In this document: positions 37,538 to 45,089 of the stretch, in pieces
Numbering within the stretch: the stretch's first letter is position 1
How the letters are laid out: each line of letters starts with the position of its first letter
NCBI GenBank assembly: GCA_025363385.1
Contig: JANYEA010000117.1
Span: 50,067-114,066 of the forward strand
Origin: Bacteroidota bacterium
GTDB lineage: Bacteria; Bacteroidota; Bacteroidia; Chitinophagales; Chitinophagaceae
Reading direction: 5' to 3'
DNA length: 64,000 nucleotides
Notes under the pieces: model-generated
Told to the model about the DNA's origin: nothing
The model's database searches: none
The model's input: the letters and a program-made list of their open reading frames with translations, nothing else
Program-made: the position numbers and the translations under genes

Positions 37538-38839
37538 TCATAATAAAAAAATATTTACTAATGTGTTACCAATAGCGTCTCTCAGTGAGATATCCACTTT
37601 TTGTTGTTCTGCATAACTGTTCCAATTATTTACAACTTCATTCACCTGATCAATGATCTGTTTCGCTTTTTTGATGTTCATATTACTTGCCACTTCTAAA
37701 AGATCTGCATGCGAAATATTTTGTCGTTTGCCATTAATGGTAAGACTATGCATACTTACCCAAGTACTTCCCGGGCGATACGCATGGCATACATCATATG
37801 CTGGAGATAATTGCCATTCGCCATTTTGCTGCATAGTAAATGCGAAGTTTTTGGTATGATCATCACAATTTCTTGCCAATACATTAAACACCATTCTTCT
37901 AAATAATTGTTCTTGTTGCGGATAAGGTAATTGCAATACCCGCATCAGTTCAAACATCTGCTCATAACTATATATCCCTACCTCATTAAAATCATAATGC
38001 ATCAGGGCACAAAAAGTTTGTACGTGTAACTTGTCTTTTTCATTTGGCCGATCAAATCTTCGCGTCATAAAATGTGCACGACCATTTTCTTCCAATAACC
38101 TGCTTTCCATCATGTCAATTCCACAATCTGTTGCCATATTATAATAAGCCATTTCTACTCTTCCATAACCACAACTGGCACCAAACTGTTTATCCTGTAC
38201 ACCATCAAATTTGATAAGCCAATGCTGAAATCCAAGTGTGGTAGTAGTTTGCCCACTTCTTACTTCTTTAGTCAAAGGGTTAAAAGCAATTATTGCTTTT
38301 GCTCTTGCACCTCCAGCACTAGTGCCTATTTTTAAAATATCCGTCAATGCCCTTTCTTCGTCAATAGATAAGTTTGAAGAAAAATTTTGTCTATCCGATA
38401 ATATATTTTCTGCAACCTGTACAAGATCTCCGATTATTAATTGGGTACTACTCGAATTTACCTTGGGTTGAACAGGAGAAAATTCTAAAGCACCCATACC
38501 TCTTTTCCCAATAAAGCAAAGCATTTCAACAGGATTTAAACTTCCTGCCTGACGACCATTTTTAGATAGCCACGTATTCATTAATGCATTCCCATATTTA
38601 TCAGGTAATACGTCGGCTAATAGGCCAGGCATTCCTTTAAAAGTTTGGCTATTTTTCAATTCAGAGAATTCAAATATTTTCCCCTTTGCCTGCAGTAAGG
38701 GCATTTTGATGGGCGATAAATTCCAGTTTGTTGACAAAAATGAAGGTTCAAATTCATATGAACCAACTCCTTTATCAGTATCATAAGCAATAGCGCCTAC
38801 TTTCTTATTCCAAATTTTTACTTCTGCTATAGAAATCAT
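37538..38839 (-). CDS. hipA: HipA family serine/threonine kinase toxin
   Basis: Toxin of a type II toxin-antitoxin pair. The E. coli relative phosphorylates glutamyl-tRNA synthetase and induces persistence. The 433-aa product has the N-terminal coupler domain (about 1-120), a glycine-rich loop TSAGGARAK (173-181), the catalytic motif NCDDHTKN (324-331, Asp326/Asp327) and a metal-binding SPAYDV (345-350). All kinase elements look intact, so it should be active when free. The antitoxin gene is 23 bp upstream and SRAP 11 bp downstream. Confidence 0.9.
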   Translation of the reverse strand: MISIAEVKIWNKKVGAIAYDTDKGVGSYEFEPSFLSTNWNLSPIKMPLLQAKGKIFEFSELKNSQTFKGMPGLLADVLPDKYGNALMNTWLSKNGRQAGSLNPVEMLCFIGKRGMGALEFSPVQPKVNSSSTQLIIGDLVQVAENILSDRQNFSSNLSIDEERALTDILKIGTSAGGARAKAIIAFNPLTKEVRSGQTTTTLGFQHWLIKFDGVQDKQFGASCGYGRVEMAYYNMATDCGIDMMESRLLEENGRAHFMTRRFDRPNEKDKLHVQTFCALMHYDFNEVGIYSYEQMFELMRVLQLPYPQQEQLFRRMVFNVLARNCDDHTKNFAFTMQQNGEWQLSPAYDVCHAYRPGSTWVSMHSLTINGKRQNISHADLLEVASNMNIKKAKQIIDQVNEVVNNWNSYAEQQKVDISLRDAIGNTLVNIFLL

Positions 38840-38862
38840 TTCGCAGCCCTGTTAAGTTGAGT

Positions 38863-39195
38863 CTATTTAGAAGGAACCGTTTTGTGGGTACTAGTGGCCC
38901 TTTGCCTTCTCTTTCTTTGCATTTTTGCTAATAAGAGTGGACTTATTTGATCCGAGAGTTCGAAATTTTTAAAAACATGCAACTGATTTAGTGCGCGCAT
39001 AATTTGTACAAAAGTGAGCATTCCACCACCACCACCGCTTTCCATTTGGATCAATGTAGAACGATTAATCCCTGCCGCATCCGACAATTCCTGCTGGGTT
39101 TTATTTTGGCGCAAACGTGTTTCTTTAAGCCAACCCCCTATTAGTTCTAAAATTGCTTTATCACTATTTGCATTTATATTAGTATTTTCCATCAT
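38863..39195 (-). CDS. hipB: HipB-like helix-turn-helix antitoxin
   Basis: The 110-aa product has an Xre-type HTH domain (about 23-75), with the NKTQQELSDAAGINRSTL segment as helices 2-3 and an odd run of five glycines right after (54-58). A basic tail rich in Arg/Lys follows. It should bind both its own operator and the HipA kinase. The start could also be the second ATG at 39192. Upstream, short AT-rich palindromes (TAGTTACTA and TATAGTATA-type, about 39210-39250) are candidate operator sites. Confidence 0.85.
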   Translation of the reverse strand: MMENTNINANSDKAILELIGGWLKETRLRQNKTQQELSDAAGINRSTLIQMESGGGGGMLTFVQIMRALNQLHVFKNFELSDQISPLLLAKMQRKRRQRATSTHKTVPSK

Positions 39196-39708
39196 TATAT
39201 TTATTTTATAGCACTAATGTAGTAACTATTCAACAATTAATATAGTATATTTTGTTTATTATTTTAAACATTAAAGTTAATTTATCGTATTTATGATGGA
39301 AAATTACAACATTTTATACTAATAATGATAATTATCAATCTCTAAAATTGTTTTAGACTCTACTATTGCATTTTTCAAATCCTTGTACAATCTTGTGCTA
39401 AGAAGATACTGCTGTCTTCTACTTTCCCCAATGAATACGAATTAAGACAAACCAATCTGTCATAATTGTGTAGTAGGTACCTGCATTTAAAATGTTTCGA
39501 AACATCGATCAGAGTTTTCATCCTTTATTGAACTCAAATATTGCCGGCTGAAATAAGGGACGATGGTAGCCAACGAAACTACTACGGCATACGCAATCTG
39601 TGTAGTACTTATTCAGTACCTGCGTCTTGCAGTAATAGCAAGTTAAAAACCGCTGAACATTCATTCTATGGTGTTAGAAAAGAATGCACAAAATCTAAAA
39701 AAATAAAA
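39196..39708. other. Long leader region upstream of the double-glycine peptide gene
   Basis: 513 bp without a convincing gene. It holds the hipB promoter side (39196-39260) and a Fur-box-like sequence at 39321-39339 (14 of 19 positions against the E. coli consensus). It also holds a perfect 14-bp palindrome ATGTTTCGAAACAT (39492-39505) and an imperfect direct repeat CAATCTGT...TGTAGTA...GTACCTGC (39453-39484 and 39594-39623). An open stretch in frame with the peptide gene runs from 39532 but has only a TTG start; it contains two related short motifs (YYGIR and FYGVR, each followed by Cys). It is also richer in GC than the cassette. I treat it as non-coding or a relic. Confidence 0.45.
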
Positions 39709-39957
39709 ATGAAAAAGAATGAAATGAATCTAAATCAAATGAATTTAGTTCCCTTAACAAACGAGGAACTCGTAACTGAAAATGGAGGCGGCGTCTTGGA
39801 ATGGGCTGTAAAATTTGTTGCAGAGAGAATATTAGAAAAGGGATTTGACTATGCTTGGGATCATAGAGCAGAAATTGCTAGTGCTTGGCAAGGAGGGGTA
39901 AAAGCAAATTATACAGCAGGAACAGGAAGTTGGGTTCCAGTTGGAGCTGGATTTTAA
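39709..39957 (+). CDS. Double-glycine leader peptide precursor (bacteriocin-like)
   Basis: The 82-aa precursor has a class II bacteriocin-type leader: Met/Asn/Leu-rich start, the hydrophobic-acidic pattern LVPLTNEELVTENGG and a Gly-Gly cleavage site at 26-27 (or 27-28). The mature part of about 55 residues has no cysteine, so no lanthionine or disulfide. It starts with an amphipathic helix (VLEWAVKFVAERILEKGF) and ends in a Gly/Val/Trp-rich tail. Charge is about neutral. The ATG at 39709 was chosen because it yields the leader. A terminator follows, then CPBP, HlyD and C39-ABC genes. It may be a bacteriocin or a signal peptide. No homologue is known to me. Confidence 0.75.
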   Translation: MKKNEMNLNQMNLVPLTNEELVTENGGGVLEWAVKFVAERILEKGFDYAWDHRAEIASAWQGGVKANYTAGTGSWVPVGAGF

Positions 39958-39970
39958 TTTGAAAACATAG

Positions 39971-40010
39971 AATGGGTTGCAAATGCAAACCCATTCTTCA
40001 ATTATTTTTT
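39971..40010 (+). terminator. Intrinsic terminator/attenuator between the peptide and export genes
   Basis: AATGGGTTGC (39971-39980) pairs with GCAAACCCATT (39985-39995; one bulged base) around a 4-nt loop, and a T-rich tract ends at 40010. It sits 14 bp after the peptide stop and immediately before the CPBP start. Partial read-through would give much more peptide mRNA than exporter mRNA, a common design in bacteriocin operons. Confidence 0.7.
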
Positions 40011-40478
40011 ATGATTGCACAAATTCGAAAGATATCTCAATCACACTTTTTATATATATTATTTTTCAATTCTTTGATATTGTGTACAGTTATTCTTTGG
40101 GGTATAATTAATTATTTATTGAATAATAATTCATCAGATGAAAATTTTATGGCCAAATATAGTTTCGGTTGGAAAATTGTTTTAGGAACTATTCTTGCTC
40201 CTTTTATTGAAACATTAATAAATCAATGGTTAGTTTTTAAAATATTAAGACGATATACTACAAATATTAATTTAATAATATTTATTTCTGCATTGCTGTT
40301 TGGACTTAGTCATTGGTATTCTGTAGGATATATTTTTTTTACTTTTATAATTGGTATTTTTCTTATGCAAGCTTTCATATTTTGGTCAGGTAAAGATTTA
40401 AGTAAGTATATGATGACTGTAATAATACACATGATTCACAATACAATTATGTTGATTTTGTCTTTATTCATTAAATAG
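40011..40478 (+). CDS. CPBP-family membrane protein, candidate immunity or processing factor
   Basis: The 155-aa product has about four transmembrane helices and the three CPBP (CAAX protease and bacteriocin-processing) motifs: APFIETL with Glu67, FGLSH (His101) and HMIHN (His140, Asn144). The usual second Glu of motif 1 is replaced by Thr68. CPBP proteins serve as self-immunity proteins in class II bacteriocin loci such as pln and sak. I chose the ATG at 40011 because the upstream ATG at 39972 lies inside the terminator stem. Very AT-rich, like the rest of the cassette. Protease activity is uncertain given the changed motif. Confidence 0.72.
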   Translation: MIAQIRKISQSHFLYILFFNSLILCTVILWGIINYLLNNNSSDENFMAKYSFGWKIVLGTILAPFIETLINQWLVFKILRRYTTNINLIIFISALLFGLSHWYSVGYIFFTFIIGIFLMQAFIFWSGKDLSKYMMTVIIHMIHNTIMLILSLFIK

Positions 40479-40495
40479 AACATAGTTCTCTTGCC

Positions 40496-41671
40496 ATGAT
40501 TTATCCTGCAGAAATTTTAGAACATACCACACTTTATTATTTACCTGGAATTTCTAAAACCAATAGGGCAATATATTTTATAATCGTGTCTAGCATCATA
40601 CTTGCATTTGTAGCCACCCCATTTATTTATACTACTGTTTCTGTCAGGTCCAGCGGAATTATTCGTCCAGTTAATGAAAGGGCAGAGATAAAGGCAATTG
40701 TTAGCGGGCTCATTGATTCAATTTATCATAAAGAAGGAGATAGCATAAATAGTGGTGAAATACTGCTCCGGATGAAAGATCTTTCATCAAAGATTAAGAT
40801 TAGAACAAGTGAATTTGAAATCACTCAAAAAAATATATTGATACAAGATCTCGTCTTTCTAACTACACATAACAACCTTTTAGAAGATGATATCATCCAT
40901 TTAAACTCGCCCATTTATAAAGAACAACTCAGTAGGTTCATTCACCAAAAAGATATTCAAGAAGCTTGTTTAAGGAAATCATCTGAAGAATTTTCCATCA
41001 ATAATAAATTAGCATTAGACAAAATAATTAGCCCAAAAGAGCTTTTTGATAGCAAAAACAATGACGAAAAAATAAAGTCAACTTTCAATGCCTTTTTAAA
41101 AGAACAACAAATTATTTGGCAGCAAGATTTGAATCGTTTTAATATGGAACTTTCATTACATCGGCAAGATCTTGATTTAATTAATTCTGTGACATCCAAT
41201 AATTTCATTAAAGCACCTATCACAGGAATTGTTCAAGGATTGTCATCTAAGTATTCCGGAAGTTACCTTCAAGCAAATGAAAGCTTTTGCTATATTTCGC
41301 CAAATGATGAATTAATTGGAGAATGCTTTGTTCAAACAAAAGATATTGGTTTAATAAAAATTAATCAGCCTATACAGTGTCAAATCGAAGCTTTCGATTA
41401 CAATTATTTCGGATTTCTTACCGGTAAAGTGTTGGCAATAGATAATGACTATACAATTTTAAATAATATTCCTGTATTCCGGGTTAAATGTGGTTTTGAT
41501 AATACTGCTCTACATATAAAAAATGGGTTTAAAGGTCATCTTAAAAAAGGGCTAAAATTTCAAGCTCGTTTTATAGTTGCTAATAGAAATCTTTGGCAAT
41601 TACTATTTGACAAACTAGACGATTGGATAAATCCAATTAGACCCATTGAAAGTTCAATAAAATCAGCTTGA
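40496..41671 (+). CDS. HlyD-family adaptor of the peptide exporter
   Basis: Membrane fusion protein of 391 aa. One transmembrane helix lies near the N-terminus (about 27-48), followed by a lipoyl half (about 60-95), a long coiled-coil hairpin (about 100-240), the second lipoyl half (about 240-275, beginning KAPITGIVQGL) and a beta-barrel part. It links the ABC transporter to an outer-membrane channel that is not encoded here. It starts 17 bp after the CPBP gene. Its TGA overlaps the TTG start of the transporter gene by 4 bp (TTGA), so the pair is translationally coupled. Confidence 0.85.
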   Translation: MIYPAEILEHTTLYYLPGISKTNRAIYFIIVSSIILAFVATPFIYTTVSVRSSGIIRPVNERAEIKAIVSGLIDSIYHKEGDSINSGEILLRMKDLSSKIKIRTSEFEITQKNILIQDLVFLTTHNNLLEDDIIHLNSPIYKEQLSRFIHQKDIQEACLRKSSEEFSINNKLALDKIISPKELFDSKNNDEKIKSTFNAFLKEQQIIWQQDLNRFNMELSLHRQDLDLINSVTSNNFIKAPITGIVQGLSSKYSGSYLQANESFCYISPNDELIGECFVQTKDIGLIKINQPIQCQIEAFDYNYFGFLTGKVLAIDNDYTILNNIPVFRVKCGFDNTALHIKNGFKGHLKKGLKFQARFIVANRNLWQLLFDKLDDWINPIRPIESSIKSA

Positions 41672-43818
41672 AAAAAATAGTTAAAATAAAGCAAGCTGAT
41701 CAATCTGATTGTGGAGCAGCGTGCATTGCATCAATCGCTGCACATTTTAATTTATTAATTCCTATAAGCAGAATCAGACAATTTGCAAGCACTGATAAAA
41801 AAGGAACAAATGTTTTAGGTCTTATCGATGCTGCAAATAAAATAGGTTTTCTAGCAAAGGGAGCCAAAGGCCAATTAGAAAGTTTAACTAAAGTCCCTCT
41901 CCCCACAATTGCACAGGTAAGAGTGAAAAATGATTTACTACATTTTGTTGTGATATATAAAGTTCAGAGAAATACTATTCTTATAATGGACCCCATTGAT
42001 GGTGAACAACACAAATTATTAATTCCAGATTTTGAAAGAAAATGGACAAGTATTCTAATTCTTATGTTACCCGATGAAGGATTCAAAACGGGTAATCTTA
42101 AGCATTCGAAAATATTGAGATTTTGGGAATTAATCAAACCACATTGGGTAAACATGTTACAAGCAATTATAGGGGCAATTATTTATTCATTACTTGGTCT
42201 ATCTGCATCTATTTATATTCAAAAGTTATTAGATATTGTTATTCCAGAAGGTAATGCCAGGTTACTAAATTTGTTAAGCATGTTGATGATACTAATTTTA
42301 TGCATGCAGCTATTCATAGGTGTCTTTAAAAGTATACTGGGTCTAAAGACCGGGCAACAAATAGACGCTAAACTCATACTCGGATATTATAAGCATGTAT
42401 TAAAACTTCCACAAACATTTTTTGATAGCATGCGAGTTGGGGAAATAATAAGTCGCATTAATGATGCAGTAAAAATACGCTTGTTTATAAATGATGTAGC
42501 CATAAATATTATTGTAAATGCACTAATCATCTTTTTTTCAATTGGATTGATGCTATTATTTTATTCGAAATTAGCATTGATAATAATAGCCATTCTTCCT
42601 ATTTATATTTTAATATTTTGGATAAGTAATCATATCAACAAAAAATGGCAACGAACTTTAATGGAAAACAATGCTGACTTAGAAGCAAATTTAGTTGAGA
42701 GCTTACGCGCAAGTGGAACTATCAAAAGATTTGGGATAGAAGCATATGATAATTTAAAAACTGAAAGTAGATTTGTAGCATTATTAAAGAGTATTTACGC
42801 TAGTACCATTCTCTCAATTCGTATTGGTACAAGTTTTGAATTGACAACACGTATATTTACAATCATAATCCTATGGGTGGGTTCATATTTTGTAATATCT
42901 AGAGAACTAAGTGCAGGTGAATTATTATCTTTTTATTCGTTAATAGGTTATTTCACAGGCCCTGCTGCCTCATTAATTAGTGCAAATAAAAATATTCAAG
43001 AAGCTCTGATTGCTGCTGATCGGTTATTTGAAATCATAGACCTTGAATCTGAAAACTCTAATGATAATTGTATACAACTTACTTCTGATTTGGTCGGTGA
43101 TATTAATTTTCAAAATGTTTCTTTTAGATACGGTTCGAGAACTAAAGTTTTTGAGAATTTATGTATAACTATAAAAAAAGGTGAAATTACAGCAGTTATT
43201 GGCGAGAGTGGTAGTGGAAAATCTACGCTTTTATCTCTTTTACAAAATTTATACCCTTTAAACCAAGGCTCAATTAGTATTGGTAATATAAATCTTCAAA
43301 ATATAAGCAACAAAAGTTTAAGAGAAAAAGTGGCTGTTGTACCTCAGCAAATTGATTTATTTGGTGGCACTATAATTGAAAATATTGCACTTGGTGATTT
43401 CGAACCTGATATTAATAGATTGCTCAACATTTCACAAAAATTAGGTATACATGAGTTTGTAGAAAAAATGCCTTTCAATTATAATACTATTCTTCATGAA
43501 CAAGGAACAAACCTTTCGGGTGGACAAAAGCAAAGAATTGCAATTGCAAGAGCTTTTTATCGTAATCCTGATATATTAATATTGGATGAAGCGACTTCTT
43601 CGCTTGATACTTTGTCAGAACATTTGGTTCAGGAAGCACTAAAAACTTTTAAAGAAAATGGTAAAACAATTATACTTATTACTCATAGATTAACCTCAAT
43701 AAAGAATGCGGATACTATTATTTTCTTAAAAAATGGAACCCTTGTTGAACAAGGATCATACACAGAGTTAATTGAAAATAAAAATTCATTTTTAAATAGT
43801 TTTTTTAGAACAAACTAA
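41668..43818 (+). CDS. C39 peptidase-containing ABC transporter for a double-glycine peptide
   Basis: Bifunctional processing and export protein (PCAT type) of 716 aa. The N-terminal C39 domain (about 1-135) has the Gln9 oxyanion residue, the nucleophile Cys15 in QSDCGAAC, His92 in LLHFVV and Asp108 in MDP, so leader cleavage should work. Six transmembrane helices follow (about 155-430). The ATPase domain has Walker A GESGSGKST (512-520), LSGGQ (616-620) and Walker B ILILDEA. The start is TTG at 41668 within the overlap TTGA; no ATG fits. Its 3' end overlaps the convergent ATPase gene by 14 bp. It is expected to cut and export the 82-aa precursor upstream. Confidence 0.9.
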   Translation: MKKIVKIKQADQSDCGAACIASIAAHFNLLIPISRIRQFASTDKKGTNVLGLIDAANKIGFLAKGAKGQLESLTKVPLPTIAQVRVKNDLLHFVVIYKVQRNTILIMDPIDGEQHKLLIPDFERKWTSILILMLPDEGFKTGNLKHSKILRFWELIKPHWVNMLQAIIGAIIYSLLGLSASIYIQKLLDIVIPEGNARLLNLLSMLMILILCMQLFIGVFKSILGLKTGQQIDAKLILGYYKHVLKLPQTFFDSMRVGEIISRINDAVKIRLFINDVAINIIVNALIIFFSIGLMLLFYSKLALIIIAILPIYILIFWISNHINKKWQRTLMENNADLEANLVESLRASGTIKRFGIEAYDNLKTESRFVALLKSIYASTILSIRIGTSFELTTRIFTIIILWVGSYFVISRELSAGELLSFYSLIGYFTGPAASLISANKNIQEALIAADRLFEIIDLESENSNDNCIQLTSDLVGDINFQNVSFRYGSRTKVFENLCITIKKGEITAVIGESGSGKSTLLSLLQNLYPLNQGSISIGNINLQNISNKSLREKVAVVPQQIDLFGGTIIENIALGDFEPDINRLLNISQKLGIHEFVEKMPFNYNTILHEQGTNLSGGQKQRIAIARAFYRNPDILILDEATSSLDTLSEHLVQEALKTFKENGKTIILITHRLTSIKNADTIIFLKNGTLVEQGSYTELIENKNSFLNSFFRTN

Positions 43819-44989
43819 CAGGATTGATTTTTAAAAAATCTTTCCATGTTAATCCATTGTTATCTACAAGCACTATTTTATGTGGTTCGAATTTTTTATC
43901 AAAAGTTGCAATACCATTTGTAGAAGAAGCAATACTGCTCTTTACTTCTATCGCTATTAATTTACCCTTGCTTTCTAAAACAAAATCTACTTCATCATTA
44001 CCCTCTCTCCAATAATATACGTTGTAATCTTGGTTCATAGAATGATTGATGAGATGCGCACCAATGGCAGACTCTACTATCCTTCCCCACTCTTTTGGTT
44101 TATTGATTATCTCTTCATAACTATCACTATGCTGACTACTAATTAAAGCAGTATTATGCACTTGAAATTTTGGACTCGAAGACCGTTTTCGCAAAACTGT
44201 GCCTGAATATTTTTCAATTCCCCTTAACAAACCTGCCGTATCTAATAAATATAAGTAATGCGATAAAGTTGTGGTATTTCCAGCGTCTTGTAATTGCCCC
44301 AGAATCTTTGTAAACGAAACCATTTGACCAGAATACAAGCAACCTAATTCAAATAAATTTTTCATTAAAGCCGGCTTATCAATTCTTGTTGTCATTAATA
44401 TATCTTTCGATACACTCGTTTCAATTAACGCAGATTTGATATAATTTTTCCAACGTGGCTCATCATGGATCAAAGTCGCAGATCCAGGATAACCTCCAAA
44501 CCAGGCATACTGTTCCTCAGTCCATTTGAATGCCGATTGCATTTCTAGAAACGACCAATGACCCATATATATCGATTCAAACCTGCCAGCTAATGATTCT
44601 GTTAACCCTTTTTGCAACATCATACGCGAAGAACCTAGTAAAACGATTTTTATGTTTTGCTCGGTTCTAGTATCCTCATCCCAATGTGCCTTTACTGTTT
44701 CACTCCAATTTTCAATCTTTTGAATTTCATCAATTATTAATAGGAACCCTTCAGTATTATTTTCCTGACTCTTTAATCTTGCTGTCTCCCATATTTGCCT
44801 TAACCAAATACTATCTGATGCAGCTTTTGCATCTGCTGATTCAAAAAGACAAGGAATATGCTTTTTCTGAAGCAGTTGACGAATCATCGTTGTTTTTCCT
44901 ACTTGCCTAGGCCCTAAAATAACTTGAATGAAGTTTCTGGGTTCATTCAGTCTTTTCATAACTAATTGTAAATGAGATCTTTCGAACAT
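43805..44989 (-). CDS. AAA_14 / DUF4143 family ATPase
   Basis: The 394-aa product has an N-terminal P-loop ATPase (Walker A GPRQVGKT, 26-33; Walker B LLIIDEIQ near 84-91; sensor-like LLGSSRM) and a C-terminal DUF4143 domain (about 200-390). Near the C-terminus an NDEVDFVL...IAIEVKS pattern resembles the PD-(D/E)xK nuclease core. Members are scattered accessory genes in bacteria and archaea, with unknown function. It is separate from the peptide cassette, facing it and overlapping its last gene by 14 bp. A perfect inverted repeat 11 bp upstream of the start is the likely control site. Confidence 0.85.
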   Translation of the reverse strand: MFERSHLQLVMKRLNEPRNFIQVILGPRQVGKTTMIRQLLQKKHIPCLFESADAKAASDSIWLRQIWETARLKSQENNTEGFLLIIDEIQKIENWSETVKAHWDEDTRTEQNIKIVLLGSSRMMLQKGLTESLAGRFESIYMGHWSFLEMQSAFKWTEEQYAWFGGYPGSATLIHDEPRWKNYIKSALIETSVSKDILMTTRIDKPALMKNLFELGCLYSGQMVSFTKILGQLQDAGNTTTLSHYLYLLDTAGLLRGIEKYSGTVLRKRSSSPKFQVHNTALISSQHSDSYEEIINKPKEWGRIVESAIGAHLINHSMNQDYNVYYWREGNDEVDFVLESKGKLIAIEVKSSIASSTNGIATFDKKFEPHKIVLVDNNGLTWKDFLKINPVSLF

Positions 44990-44999
44990 TTTAAATATT

Positions 45000-45041
45000 T
45001 TACTCAGTATATTGAGTAAAATTACTCAATATACTGAGTAA
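45000..45041. promoter_or_regulatory. Perfect 42-bp inverted repeat, probable operator of the ATPase gene
   Basis: TTACTCAGTATATTGAGTAA (45000-45019) and its exact reverse complement TTACTCAATATACTGAGTAA (45022-45041) are separated by AA. Each 20-bp half is itself a palindrome with one mismatch. So there are four copies of a TTACTCA(A/G)TA half-site in one control region, 11 bp before the ATPase start and about 50 bp before the divergent M1 peptidase. The design suggests cooperative dimer binding, possibly autoregulation. Confidence 0.75.
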
Positions 45042-45089
45042 TCCAAATTTTGATTTTAATCCTTAAATTGATTCCTCAATCATTATTAT

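Noticed and set aside
39541..39708. Separate Cys-containing peptide gene upstream of the double-glycine peptide, with YYG and Cys resembling a pediocin box
   Set aside because: No start codon better than TTG, no leader or Gly-Gly site, no stop before the next gene, and the context around the YYG is not the pediocin consensus. Kept only as a low-interest observation.
39972..40010. Earlier start of the CPBP gene with a Cys-rich N-terminus
   Set aside because: These codons form the terminator stem and its T-tract, and the extra residues do not look like a membrane protein start.
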